A stretch of DNA of 64,000 bases from Odontocerum albicorne (GCA_949825065.1 OX463841.1:21261381-21325380), one strand, 5' to 3'; counted from the stretch's first letter, positions 1 through 11,379 are shown. Made by a program: numbers and translations. The notes: generated from the letters alone by a model not told the origin.

Positions 1-687
1 CTCTTTTTCCCGCCCGTTGAAAGGAACTTTTTTGCGACGTATTTTTTCCAACCATTTCGATTGAATGTGCAATTAGTCTCACATGCACTTGTCATAGGCA
101 GGCCTGGCGGACAATGTTTCGTCGACACAGTCTTCGGGAATACAGTCATTTTATTCCTATTCTTATACAAATTATAATTTTATATATATATATATATATT
201 TTCGATACCATTCGAAATTAACAGGGCATAGGGAAAATATACCTCTCTTACTTGTTAAAACAGGAAAGTACACTTTAAAGCTATTACGTTTTTTAGTAGG
301 TATTGTATTTTTATTTATTTTACGCATGACAAGAAATATACATAATTTGCGAAAAAACAACAGGTAATTTAATTAGGACACACAATTTAAATGGATCTGG
401 GTTTGTTGCATTTCAATTGTCGTGTTCCCAGTAAACTAGGTTTTTGCCTGTATCTCACTGAGGACATGATAACGTATAACTACGTTTTTTATATTTTTTA
501 GTATTGTATAACTGACTGTTTATACTCGTATATTAAATATATTGTAGTTTTCCTTTGAAATAGAATAGAACTTAATTTCTCTAGTACTTTGAATATTATT
601 ACATTGTATTGCATTACGCTTTGATTAAATGAATGTATTCCTTTATTAGTATGATAAACATAAACTTATTAGAATCGATTATGCAAA
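1..687. other. AT-rich sequence, nothing recognised
   Basis: No open frame with family resemblance, no RNA gene and no clear repeat end was seen. Short TA runs occur near 180-200. The first 160 bases are less AT-rich than the rest but I could not place them. Confidence 0.4.
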
Positions 688-922
688 CATGATGAAGAGC
701 GTGACAGGGAGACAATATTGTATTCGGACACCGTAATCGAGCCTTCGTGTTAAGAAATATTGGAGTAGACAAATACTCGTAACTCTCAATGAGCTATCGG
801 ATGTGGGCAGACAACATATAACACTCGCACACGTCTTTAACTAGACTGGTGCCCTTTTTTGGACCATCAGGAATCAAACCGAATCTTCGGGGGAAAATCT
901 TACCAACTAGGCCATAGAAGTG
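688..922 (-). repeat. tRNA-derived SINE, family B
   Basis: Read on the minus strand, the copy begins with a tRNA-like head. A Pol III A-box-like TGGCCTAGTTGG lies at 903-914 and a B-box-like GGTTTGATTCC at about 872-882. A roughly 190-bp body follows, ending near 688. The same body recurs at 10700-10990, 28405-28735 and 50240-50560, which supports an interspersed family rather than a lone tRNA pseudogene. It cannot be a working tRNA because the acceptor stem is not completed. Confidence 0.7.
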
Positions 923-1825
923 TATACAATACAATGGAAACTGGTAATTTTAAAAATGTTTTTACGTAGCTGTGTGCTATAAATTAGTGCTATAAAATTT
1001 TATAAGATTATCATGTTCTTTGGAAATCGCTCAAAACTGTCGTTGACTTCAAAATTCGTAAGCAAAAATATAACATGAGTTAAGTTGAATCAAGTATAAT
1101 TAACCATCCTAATCTTCATAAAAAAATATATCAAGCCATGTCAAATTGTTGATTGTTTCAAAATTATTTAATTCAGGAAGGATCCACCCGTGGCGACCGT
1201 GCGTAATGCATTTCACTGTGGGTAATGAAGGCACGCGGTACAAAAAAATAGGACCATGCACCGCGAAAAAGCACCACCTCAAATAGAGGTTTTTATCAAT
1301 AGCCCGAATAGCAGCGAGAGTCCGAATAAAATATTTTATAAATCCAATTCTGCGGGAATTTACAAACGGAGAAAAAAGTATGCTAATGGGGCGGAGAGTT
1401 CTAGAACTTTCACGTATGGACTAATTAGTTGAATCCAAAACTGAATCTTTCTTCTATACAATATTTATTTTAATTATCATATTTTTGAAGATTTTTTTCA
1501 AGAGGGTTTGTATATAATAAGATTTACATCTTACAAAGTAGATGATATTTTTCCCACTTCGCTTTAAATAAATTGTACCAAAATAGTTGATCAATTTTTA
1601 ACAAATTGTATGTAATATTTTGTAAAACTATCCAAAAACTTTATGTACATTTTTTTATAAAACACTCCAATATTATGTCTTGATTATTACTGATTCAAGA
1701 AAGTTTTTCCTATTGTGATCTGCAGGTTTTCACCCTGTCTATTAGGCAGCAATCTTCAGCTCACTGTCTATGACTATGGTACTCGTATGACAGTAGATCT
1801 ATATACATACCTAATCATTGTCAGG
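923..1825. other. intergenic, nothing recognised
   Basis: AT-rich, with a more GC-balanced patch at about 1190-1420. That patch has no convincing open frame or terminal repeats. It could be an old repeat, but I have no second copy in the window to compare it with. Confidence 0.35.
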
Positions 1826-2145
1826 GTAAGCATAGAAAAAAACACCAGACTTTCCTATCCTCACACACATCTTTCGCCTCTTGTACATCCACATACCTTC
1901 TCACACAACCCCTACAAATGCTCTGACGTACATTCCTTGACCTTCCTCTACCACGCCTCCTACTCACATTTGTATTATATATTTGTTTTGTTAGTTTTTC
2001 TTCATTCATTCGTTCTGCATGTCCAAACCATCTCAGAGTGATCTTCTTCATCTTACTCAACACATAATTTAGAACTATCACATCGATCAAAGGCATGTTC
2101 AAAATAATATGATAATTTGAATGTGAAAAACAGATATTCATCATT
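1826..2145 (-). mobile_element. LINE remnant, C-terminal end of the RT protein
   Basis: The minus-strand translation includes RWFGHAERMNEEK followed by RRRGRGRSRNVR and ends WCFFLCLP. This is the usual tail of a widespread arthropod non-LTR retrotransposon protein (WFGHVERM, then GRGRPKKRW). The rest of the protein is missing. The same family gives the fragments at about 2.9-4.0, 6.8-7.5, 16.8-17.7, 21.8-22.5, 43.2-43.6, 51.7-52.2 and 52.9-56.1 kb. Confidence 0.7.
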
Positions 2146-2307
2146 CCTCACAGCTACAACTCGACCCAAAGTGACCAACATGCCTTATGACTAAAGTAAC
2201 AGACTTGACACAAACCTGATGATAGACAGTGGATCATATAATGTTTCCTCACAATGTGTAATTGGTACAGAAACTGTTACCACATGATCAAAATACAATT
2301 TGTTTTT

Positions 2308-2395
2308 TACAGGCCATCATCTCATAGTGTACAGGCCATCATCTCATAATGTACAGGCCATCATCTCATAATGTACAGAGCATCATCTCATAATG
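2308..2395. repeat. 22-bp tandem repeat, 4 copies
   Basis: Four consecutive near-identical copies of a 22-base unit, TACAGGCCATCATCTCATAA plus TG. Only single-base differences are seen, the fourth copy reading AGAGC for AGGCC. Confidence 0.9.
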
Positions 2396-2659
2396 AGTGA
2401 TGAAGCTCATTAAATTTAAACGGATACGTAAATAAATAAAATCGCAGATTCTAGGGTACTGAGAATTCCGTGGAAATACAAGTACACCATCGTCATTTAC
2501 ACCGTGTTAGATGTAGTGGTAGTCCTCAATAATATTTTAGTGTTGGAGGGTAACTATAAGTTCCTCTACTTTCAGTTCCTCTATTTATTTAAGATTTCTT
2601 CGTATGATTCACTTCAACACATCCGCATTGGTGATACGAACATATTGAAAAGTGTGGTC

Positions 2660-2802
2660 AGAAGTAAATATTACCATCTACCCCATGGATTGGGCCGTTG
2701 GGCTTAGAACCACTTGAGTAACCACGGAGCTCGCAATTCATCATCGCACAAGTTGGAAAATACTAGCTAGGATACAAAGAGGCAACAACGTTAGCACGAA
2801 TC
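2660..2802 (-). repeat. SINE family B body fragment
   Basis: Matches the non-tRNA body of the family B copies: GGGCCGTTGGGCTTAGAACC, then CATCATCGCACAAG, then CAACA...AGCACGAATCC. The tRNA-like head is not visible. Old and diverged. Confidence 0.5.
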
Positions 2803-2884
2803 CGGTGAGTTAAATAAAATTTTATGTCATAAATTTTTTTTTTGTATGTTTCAACAGAAACACTTCTGTAATAGATTAAATTAC

Positions 2885-4010
2885 TACATACATAACATCA
2901 TGCTATTCCTACTGAGGTAGGCAGAGAAAACAGGGAGTCAAACTATCGTATCATGACATACTTCGTTTGTTTCTTCCATACCCATGTATCTTCTCAAACA
3001 GTTCTTTTCTCTTATTTTTTCCATTCCTTTTCAATTGTCATGACTTTGGATTTTATAACATTCATTTTCAGATCTTTTTCTTCATATTTTATGTACAAGT
3101 CACTTATTATTCGCTGTTATTCATTTTCCACTAACACTCCTCGTACCATGTCATCAGCATACAACAGTCCACAAATACTCCTCGTACCATGTCATCAGCA
3201 TACAACAGTCCACAAACACTCCTCGTACCATGTCATCAGCATACAACAGTTTACAAACACTCCTCGTACCATGTCATCAGTATACAACAGTCCACAAACA
3301 CTCCTCGTACCATGTCATCAGCATACAACAGTTCACAAACATTCCAGTTTGACATTTTTGTACCACCCATTGACCTCTGTAATTTGTACATACAGCATAG
3401 ACACATGTTTATCCTGCCATTTCCCTGTTTGGGTAGGCAGAAAAAAAAACAAATTGCCAAACTTTCTGATCACAACATACTTCCTTCACCTCCTCCATAT
3501 CCATAAATATTCTCACACTGTTTCTTCTGTTTCCCTTATTCCTTACCTTTCCTTCATCCAAAATTTGATTCACTTGGTCCAAACATACTTATTTCGGTCA
3601 TCCTCTACCACGACTCCCGCGTATCCTTGTAATATGTTTTTAAGTCAGTCTTTCGTCACCAGCCTATTCAACATGTCCAAACATCTCAACAAGATATTTT
3701 CATAATACTTAATACATTAGTTTTGAGTTCAAAAGACAGCATTGAAAATTGAATTATAATTCTAACATACATGACACATCATATATATTCCTCTCGATAC
3801 AGGTATTTCCACCGCATTTGCTCTATTCTTTTTTTTTCCACCTCCACATTTCACTCTCATATATCAATTTTGACACTAATACACTATTGTGCAAGGTTGC
3901 TGATTGGTCTAATACAGAAAGTTTTATCTTATTGATACATTTTAAAATACAACAAAATGATTTGTTGACCTTTGTTGATTTGATTACCAAACCGAGTGAG
4001 TTCATATAAA
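2885..4010 (-). mobile_element. LINE remnants, at least two overlapping fragments
   Basis: The 3' end of the LINE (complement of GTAGGCAGAGAAAACAGGGA) is seen at about 2920 and again at about 3430 (GTAGGCAGAAAAAAAAACAA), so two copies or a duplication are present. On the minus strand, residues CELLYADDM of the reverse transcriptase catalytic loop fall in 3300-3340. Upstream protein sequence appears as KLQRSMGGTKMSNWNV at about 3340-3385. The frame is broken many times. A 41-bp minisatellite (3136-3340) interrupts it. Confidence 0.65.
3136..3340. repeat. 41-bp minisatellite (5 copies) built from the LINE YADD motif
   Basis: Five head-to-tail copies start at 3136, 3177, 3218, 3259 and 3300. 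The unit holds ACTCCTCGTACCATGTCATC and AGCATACAACAGTCCACAAA. On the minus strand the unit encodes LLYADDMVRGV. 41 is not a multiple of three, so successive copies read in different frames. The array therefore arose after, or killed, the coding sequence. Confidence 0.9.
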
Positions 4011-4039
4011 TGTTGAAAGCACTTTAAATTAAATTACTA

Positions 4040-4900
4040 TTGTAGTATTCGATGAATTACGTAAATATCGAAATAACTTTGATATTGGTGTCCTTTTGCT
4101 TTCTACACGCATATTGATACTATCATTGGTCGTCATGGTTGATGCAAATACAATTACTATGTTATTCGCAATAATAAGCAGCTTTTGTTTCAGTGCACTA
4201 CAAATCACATTACAACAATCCCTCAATTACTGCGATCAATGCATACTTGAAAAGTTCCGTACTAATTTAAACCGCACTTATCGATAAACATTGCTCAACA
4301 GAAAATACTCTGATTAGCTGTAAAATGCGGAGTTTTTTTCTGTTGTTATGAGTTAAAATAATGTTATTAATCAGTAAAAAATATATTTTTTAACAGAAAA
4401 TATTTAATTATTGAGACGTTTATTTTTTTGAAAAGACAGCATAACATAGTCATTTTTCTTATTTTCCTTACATGTTTTTTCTGTAGTAGCTAATACATTC
4501 TCCAGGTTTAAACAAGCTCAACAGGCTCGTATGTTTCTTTCAATTTTAGGATCATTATCCATAAATAGTTCCTTTAGAGTTTCAGGAGTGGGAAAATTGT
4601 CATTTAGAGTTAACGTTTTTGACGGTTCATCATCTTCTACTCCAAAATTGTCCTCATCTTCAAAAACACAACTAAGTTCAAAATCAGTAAGATTAAAAAA
4701 CGCAGTGATGTTCAAAATTAATAAGTTTCAAACACGCACTTTTGTTCAACATCAATACGTTTTAAAAAGCAGTATTGTTCAAAATCAATAATATTTTTTT
4801 AAATCGCAGTGTTGTTCAAAATCAAGATATATTTGCATTGTCAATTTAATCTAAACCTAGCTCTGTTTCAATGCCAGTTATTTTTCCAATAACACACAGC
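4040..4900. other. unresolved region, possibly an old DNA transposon
   Basis: A minus-strand open segment at 4518-4715 encodes an acidic peptide with FEDEDNFGVEDDEPS and FPTPETLKELF. I do not recognise it. Acidic C-terminal tails are known in pogo/Tigger transposases and a pogo-like end lies at 4990-5017, so a pogo remnant is possible but unproven. Imperfect repeats of roughly 36 bp (core TGTTCAAAATCAATA) run from about 4693 to 4830. Confidence 0.25.
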
Positions 4901-4919
4901 TCTTATATTTCAGGAGACC

Positions 4920-5017
4920 CGCATTTAATCGATTCCTCACCATTTACTGAAATTTGGGGCTAAATCATACATTGCACTCAATCGAAAATCACACTAATCG
5001 AGGAATTCCTGTATTGA
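4920..5017 (-). mobile_element. possible pogo/Tigger-like terminal repeat
   Basis: Read from 5017 downward the sequence starts TACAGGAATTCCTCGATTAG, followed by TGTGATTTTCGATTG. This resembles the CAGG-A-T-CCTCG type ends of pogo/Tigger elements and the ends at about 9066, 43093 and 48514. A TA precedes it. The partner end was not identified. Confidence 0.3.
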
Positions 5018-5174
5018 ATACATGCCATCCACCACATTATCTGATATGACATCCACCACATTATCCGAAATGTCATTTTATAATATTGAATTATTGACAA
5101 AACCATCAGCACTTAAAAGACGAATAATTTTAATTATTTCTCCATCACATATATTTTGTTAAATGATTTAATCG

Positions 5175-5445
5175 ACGGTTGTGAACTAACGGTAAATATT
5201 CACGCTAAGCAAGCGGGCATCCCAGGTTTGATTAATGAAGGATTCTCTTCCTGACTGGTTTTCCTGTGAGGGGTTTAATCTCCTTGCCTCGGTCTTGAAT
5301 CTTGGAATGTTAATCTCCTTGACATTGGAACTTTGGGTTTGACCTGACAAGAATGAGTGTTTGCTCGAGTGTAATAGCTTGCACACAATAAATAAATATA
5401 CACACAGGCGTCGTCCAGCCACAGGATACCTGGAGATCATATTCG
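5175..5445 (+). repeat. possible tRNA-derived SINE, third type
   Basis: The stretch TAACGGTAAATATTCACGCT followed by CATCCCAGGTTTGATTA looks like a decayed tRNA A-box/B-box pair. It differs from SINE families A and B. No second copy is present in the window to confirm it, and the minus-strand open frame across it has no recognisable domain. Confidence 0.3.
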
Positions 5446-5556
5446 ATCACGAGTGGTCGCCATCAATTAGTAATATGATAGACTCAATGTTTTAGATAAT
5501 AAGTTATAGAAAATTTAAAAAAAAACACGATTGTAATAGAAAATGTAATCAATATA

Positions 5557-5938
5557 TCGTCGTTGTTCTGCGAAAAGCATTTAAGTCTAAATATTGAGTT
5601 TTGAGATAAATGCAATTTAAGTTTCGGAAGACGATGTAATATCAAGTTTTTAATAAAATAAAATACAAACAGATGTTATTTAAAGACAGTTTATTTATTT
5701 ATAAGAATTACTACAAAACAATGAGTAACTTAAAAATATATTACCTAAAAATTTAAAATACGGACACCTGTTTTGGACTTAATACTTTCTTTGTGAAAAT
5801 TTTCATAACAGCGAAACCATAGAACTTTTGGACGTAAATGTTTTTCGATGTGTAGATATTTTTATTTTAAGTAAAATGGCATCAAAAAGTAATTTTAAGC
5901 AAAAATGGACTAAAATGCTTTTCGCAGAACAACGACGA
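5557..5938. mobile_element. MITE of Tc1/mariner type, about 31-bp TIRs, TA flanks
   Basis: Near-perfect terminal inverted repeats begin TCGTCGTTGTTCTGCGAAAA at the left and are complemented by CTTTTCGCAGAACAACGACG at the right. The arms differ by about one base in 31 and each is flanked by TA. The interior is AT-rich with no transposase, about 382 bp in all. The extra flanking TATA makes the exact end ambiguous by two bases. Confidence 0.8.
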
Positions 5939-6169
5939 TATAATATATTCGTATAATATAATTCGGCTCCTGTATTATGTGGATTTGGGTCTGGGTCTGG
6001 GTCTGTGCAAGTCTAACCTATAGTACCTTATTTCATCGGACGTCAAATCAGAAAAATCAATGTACGAGTATATTCACAATAGCTGTAGAATAAAGCTCCA
6101 TAAAAATGGGCATGAACCTTATAATAATCAGCATCACCATCATACTATGTCTCTATATGGGTAGACACT

Positions 6170-6755
6170 TCAATCCATCCTGGCACACAATTGATTTTTG
6201 TTGTTTTCACTCAAAACATGTGGAACCCAAGCGCCGAACTTCAGGACTTTTCCCATTGATTTAAGATGGCGGTATACAGTCATGTGACTATAATTCATCT
6301 GCTCGGCCAATTCTACGGTGGTTTGAAGGGGATCTTCATGAATAATATGGTTTAAGCGGTCCTCATCGAAGTCATCTGGTCGTCCGGAACGCTCCATGTC
6401 TTTCAAGTCGAAATTACCGTCTTTGAAACGCAAAAACAATCGACGAGCTGTCCTTTCATTTATAGCATCTTCAACGTACACTTCGCAAATATCGCGAGCA
6501 GCTTTGGCAGCTTTATTCTCTCGATTGAACGTGAACAGAAGGAGGTGTCGAAAATGCTCACTTTCGTCTACTTGACATTCCATTTTGAAGGCTTGTAATC
6601 AAATTAAATAATATATGTAACGTAAAAGCAAACACAATATCTTGTAGAGCAAAAATTTTCTTTCGAATGACATATAACCTTTACCATTTGGTTTTACTTT
6701 TGGTGCTCATTTTTAATTTGGAAAAAAAACGGACACAACTTATGTTAACACCTAA
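6170..6755 (-). mobile_element. mariner copy 1, 5' half only
   Basis: A minus-strand frame starting at ATG 6583 encodes the N-terminal 137 residues of a mariner transposase of the SETMAR/Hsmar1 type. The first helix-turn-helix region reads NERTARRLFLRFKDGNFDL, then a GRP hinge (SGRPDDFDED), then the second HTH (VELAEQMNYSHMTVYRHLKS) and WVPHVLSENNKNQ. The DDD catalytic domain is absent and the element stops abruptly at about 6170. The outer end, read inward, is TTAGGTGTTAACATAAGTTG with TA at 6756-6757. It is 5' to and homologous with both arms of the 14826-15934 inverted pair. Confidence 0.85.
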
Positions 6756-6789
6756 TACTATTTGTATAGATTATTTTTGTAAATCTTTC

Positions 6790-7485
6790 AGCGTGAATTC
6801 TTTCTGCCTGACCGAACCATCTCAATGCTCCTTTTATCAATCTTCTTCTTAAATGATTCATTTTTTTTCAATGCGTAGTATTTCCTAATGTCCTCATTCA
6901 CCATTCATTCCTAATGTCCTCACTCATAACATTCTATGTCATTACTACACCTCAAAGTTGATAAAATTGGCCCTAACCGTGTCAGAGTGCTCTTCTTCGT
7001 CTTACGCAGCACATCAACCTTAAGTTCACATTCATCCCCAATCACTTCATTCCGTATTCTGTCATACATTATCACCCCATGTATCCTTATCAGTGAACGT
7101 CATTATTTAGCATTTGTTCGGCTCATTTTAGTATTTTTCCATATTCATGTTTCACTCCCATACATCAAAGTAGATAATGAAATACTCTTGTGGACTGTAA
7201 TCTAAGCAGATTTTAATACAATCCGTTTCGAGTATATATATTTAAGTGCCCCATCAACTTTGTTTCCTATCGGTACAAGTTATTCCACATATCCTCGTAA
7301 TTCTTCCATCACCTGAGAAAATACTACTTAAATAGCAAAATTCCTCAACTTGCTCCAATCCATCATTATTCACCCAATTATAGCATTTACTTTTCTTTTC
7401 ACACTTTTCTCTTAACATTACTTTAGGTTTTACTACATCTATTGTCAGATCTTTCTCTTTACGAATTTATGTAAATATTAAACAA
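6790..7485 (-). mobile_element. LINE remnant (YADDM/FGHVERM family)
   Basis: Same family as at 43.2 and 55.3 kb, recognisable from the antisense blocks ACCATCTCAATGCTCCTTTT, CACTCCCATACATCAAAGTA and TTTGTTTCCTATCGGTACAA. They correspond to the C-terminal third of the RT protein. Many frame breaks. Confidence 0.6.
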
Positions 7486-7769
7486 CCAAGAGGACATAAC
7501 ACATCCTTTAAGTATCCTTTTTTATATACAATATTAAATCATTCACAAAGCAGATGACTGCTTGAAACAACAAATAAAAACTTTAAAAAATCTATATCAT
7601 TACCGTACACCAAAGAAATTGTAAAAATGCATGAGAAAAACATAATCTTAAAAACACTCGTATTCTAGAGATGAGTACGAGTATAGCCCTAGCGACCCGT
7701 TTTACCTAAAAAATGAAACTGTATTAAAAATAAAAGTGAGTTCGTCCCTGAAGGCGATGTCCTGAAGGA

Positions 7770-8040
7770 AACATCCATAAAGTTGGGCTGCCGCGGTGGC
7801 TCGTTAGCGATCTGCGCGGTTTTGATTAGCGCTAACCGCGATGCGCGGTGCGGGTGCGCGATGCGCCAAATCCGCTTTGTATTCCGCCAGGGCGGCCGAT
7901 TAAAAATCAAATGGCCGCAAACAAAAGCGTAAGGGGCGTTTTTTGTCCACCGCGTTCGGAGGACATAACGAACCTAAATGATGAACACCGCTTCACTGGG
8001 CTGGCTCTAGGTGAGCACGAGAAAAGCGCAGCACTTGACA
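7770..8040. other. GC-rich, CpG-dense island
   Basis: An abrupt compositional change inside AT-rich DNA: GCCGCGGTGGCTCG, AACCGCGATGCGCGGTGCGG, CCGCCAGGGCGGCCG. Both strands are open for about 70 codons here, which is what GC-rich sequence does by chance, and neither peptide is recognisable. It could be a CpG-island promoter or a GC-rich repeat. There is no nearby coding exon I can support. Confidence 0.4.
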
Positions 8041-8250
8041 TCATATCGTATTATACTTTCATTGTATACAGTATAGTCTGACTGGTTTATTGCCATATGA
8101 CAATCTCTTCCAACCAACCCATATTTTAAATAAATCTTAACCGAAAACCAAAACGGAATCATTTTTTAAATAAATTGGGTTCTAACGGGAATCGAACACG
8201 TAATCCCCGAAAACAAGTAATATACAACTAGGGCACGAAAGTTGTTTCAC
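8040..8250 (-). repeat. tRNA-derived SINE, family A
   Basis: On the minus strand there is a decayed tRNA head, with the B-box region at about 8185 complementary to GGGTTCTAACGGGAATCGAA. The tail complementary to TTTATTGCCATATGACAATC ends the SINE. Diverged from the better copy at 19975-20165. Confidence 0.65.
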
Positions 8251-8334
8251 TCATATTAATAGGAAAAATGTATTTCTCAATAAGTAGGCACGTTTTATAT
8301 ACCAACCAGAAAGATGTTAAATAAGCATTAAAGG

Positions 8335-8450
8335 GAAAGTCAGACTAGAACTTTTTTTTAAAATTCTGGGCTCCAACAAGAATCGAGCCCACAACCCTTA
8401 GGCTGGAAAACAGACGTTTTACCAATTGACTCATTACCATATTTTTTAAC
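8335..8450 (-). repeat. SINE head fragment, family A-like
   Basis: Complement of CTCCAACAAGAATCGAGCCC (B-box region), then CTTAGGCTGGAAAACAGACG and TTTTACCAATTGACT (A-box region). The tail part is missing or too diverged to see. Confidence 0.5.
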
Positions 8451-10260
8451 ATTGTTAAAGTTTTTTTTTTAATTTAGGCAATTCTACCTAATGAGAGTGA
8501 TCTTTATTGTTAATATTAGAATCGTTGTGTTTTACTTTCTGGCTAGCATAAATTTACACTTTGTCTTTTGCGGGGTAGACAAAGAGAACTTATCTCCACC
8601 ATCATGTACCTAAATATAATACGTTCGTTTCGCTTAATAAGTATTCATATTTATTGACATCTTCTAATAGTTGTGCCTGAAACATCAACCCTTTTAAGAT
8701 ATAGTCACCTTGACTCTGTTATATTTTCTTCGGCCTCCAGCTTCTTGATAACATATGTGTTTCATGCTAAACCATCACACGTTCTAGTCTTCAACTTACG
8801 ATATCCACTTCCACTATAAATACTCGTATATTAATCGGATACTCGATTATTGTACATAGGTTACAGCATTAAAATGCAGAATTCTTAGTCCTTATGAATC
8901 GAGTGTGGTTATGTTTGTTTGTGTGTTACTTTTATTGTTTTTTTTTAATTTCTGCTCCTTAAACTAAAAAGGATAAATCTAATCTAGATTTAGTTATTTT
9001 CAGTTATTTTCAGTGATGAGAGTATAGTATATACGAGTAATAGACAAATGTGATAAACTTATAATAGGAATTCCTCGTTAGTCAGACAGCATGTCGACGG
9101 TATCCAAGCATAAAAATTGAACATGATTTTGGATAGGGAATATATTTTTATATAATTATTGAAGTACATATATCCCTTTAGACTGTTACTTTTGTTACTC
9201 TAATACATGTCCTTTTCATATAAAAAAGAATAAATAAATAAAATCATTTCTGATCTCCGCGCCTTTCTCATTTCATGCATGTACATGGGAAACACCACAA
9301 ATATTTCTTAGTACACATTAAATACCGTTTTTACTACAAGTCAATATAATAAAAGATACTGCGCTGATTTGTTATAAAATATCACTTTAATACAGCGCCG
9401 ATTTGTAATAAAATATAATTTCAAAAACGTTGAATTTTATAAAAGAAAACACATATGCTATACTAAAAAAATAAGGTGGAATAAGGTGCACAATTGAGGC
9501 ATGAATGGTCTGCGATAAGTATCTCAATATTGAAAAGAGCTCGGCGGTGTCTTGCATCGAACTATCAACCCGATATGCTACTTAAGCTTTGTGACGTCCT
9601 GGGATAGCTTCAATTAATTTGCAAAATTTTGTGAAAAAGCAGGTACATAATATTAAAAGAATGCTTACAACGAAGGCGTTAAGCGCAATAATAAGCTTAC
9701 AGCTGAATTGCTTCTCCCCTTCACAAGTAATTGGCACCCATTCTTCTCTCCTAAAATAAAAGATCTTCTCTCTGCTTTGTTGTCATTCTATTATCTCTTC
9801 GGTAACGCATTAGCAGAGAAGGAGCCATATAATACATAGGTATGTAAAAAATATTGGTGCTTAGATTGAACTAGAACTCGATTCTTTCCTAATACAAGTG
9901 TAGGTGAATGGTGGAAAACTCATATATGATAAATGTTAAGAATTAATGAAAAGTCTACTACTATCCATCAGATCAATGTAACCTTCGATATTTAGATTAA
10001 TATAAATATTGTTTCGTTCAAACAATGACGCAGGATGATAAGTTCAATTGGGTTTGTTTATAAAGCCGCGATGGTTTTTTCCCAGTCTATCTCTTAATAT
10101 TTACGAAGTCAACATTATTATAAGGACGAACAACTATCGCAAATAATATAATCAGCATACAAAAGCCTACGGACGAAAAAATACGAACAACTATTGCAAA
10201 TAATCTGCATACATGTACAGGAAAAGTATAAATCTTTTTACACTTCTTTTTCGCGTGCTC
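8450..10260. other. AT-rich intergenic, little recognised
   Basis: No gene is supported. A possible pogo-like end, AGGAATTCCTCGTTAGTCAG, starts near 9067. A short imperfect duplication lies at 9357-9425 (copies sharing ATTTGTTATAAAATAT and ATTTGTAATAAAATAT). The rest shows nothing. Confidence 0.35.
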
Positions 10261-10264
10261 AATG

Positions 10265-10560
10265 CTGAGCATCATGGTCGTCTGCCACGTCTCAAACTTA
10301 GCGCACCACCGGTCTCCATCCCGTCCGATCCTGGGGCATGTTGAATGCAGCGCTTAAAAAAGATCCTGTTATCTCCTTTATTTGATCCGTCTATCTCACA
10401 AGACACAGTTTTCTTGCTCGCCTTCTCTCAACTGTCCCCGTGATCACCAGCCTCTCCAGACTTTCATCATCCTTTCTAACAGCTTGTTAGCATATGCCCA
10501 AAGTGCATTAGGCTTCTTTTTCTGCATGTTGTCGAAATTATTTCGTTAATCTGCAAATCT
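10265..10560 (-). mobile_element. LINE C-terminal remnant, second family
   Basis: The minus-strand translation gives DQIKEITGS and then AAFNMPQDRTGWRPVV. This resembles the D-I+-TG-SW--AQDR--WR tail of RT proteins in several arthropod LINE clades. It is distinct from the WFGHVERM family. Only this end remains. Confidence 0.5.
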
Positions 10561-10699
10561 TGGATGACATATACTGTTTACCATATGTACCTATAAAACA
10601 CACAACAAATATCTAAATTCATAAATTCGTATGATACTTCTCAACTTCTAATTTCAAATTGATGCATTTTTAAGAGCGTGGCCTAACAATATTTTCTTC

Positions 10700-10990
10700 A
10701 GACCCAATAACAATTTGGGACACCTTATATAACCTTCGGATTAAGAACCACTGAAATAGTCAAGTAACTCACACAGTAAGTTATGGAAATATTATCGTAC
10801 GTGGATAGGTAAAATCTCTCGATTTCATCTAGTACGTGTGAGTATTGTTACCAGACGAAATCTCGAACCAGACTGCGATCCTTTTTAACTATTTTTTGGA
10901 TACTACGAGTATAATTAATCGAACCCAAAAACCTCGGGTGGAAGAACAGCGTCTTATCATCTAGCCACGGAGTTCATCCAAATAATTATT
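10700..10990 (-). repeat. tRNA-derived SINE, family B
   Basis: The tRNA-like head is at the right end (complement of ATCATCTAGCCACGGAGTTC; B-box region complementary to TAATCGAACCCAAAAACC). The body is shared with other family B copies (TTCGGATTAAGAACCACTGA on the plus strand). Confidence 0.65.
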
Positions 10991-11379
10991 GCCACCCGCC
11001 TTCACTTTCTGCTTTCCTCAGATCAAAGTGATTCCCCCGAACATGTTATACTCGTATCTCACATCATAGCTGAGTGATACGAGTATACATACGAGTATAC
11101 CATTCTGTCCGATATAATAGCGTGAATTGAGACGTGTTGTTCTTTTTGTGCATTGCAATTATAATTCAGTTGAAACTGTTATTTATTTCAATGGAAAAAA
11201 TAATTATTTAGCTGTTGGTAATTACTTTTTTCTTATGAAGTCTAAACCAAAATATATTTTCTGCTTGCCACAGTTATATTTTAAAATGTCACATCTAAAT
11301 AAAATGTATGACTTGAAACATTTTATAAAAAATGGTTCAGTTGGAAGTGCACTGGTGTTAATGAAAGTTGGTGGTTCTT

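Noticed and set aside
1715..2041. 108-codon plus-strand open frame
   Set aside because: It is the antisense shadow of a LINE C-terminal fragment.
3136..3340. Regularly repeated units that might suggest a CRISPR array
   Set aside because: The copies are contiguous with no unique spacers, and the setting is eukaryotic; it is a minisatellite inside a LINE.
2953..3705. 250-codon plus-strand open frame
   Set aside because: Antisense of LINE remnants and the 41-bp array; the repeats keep it open.
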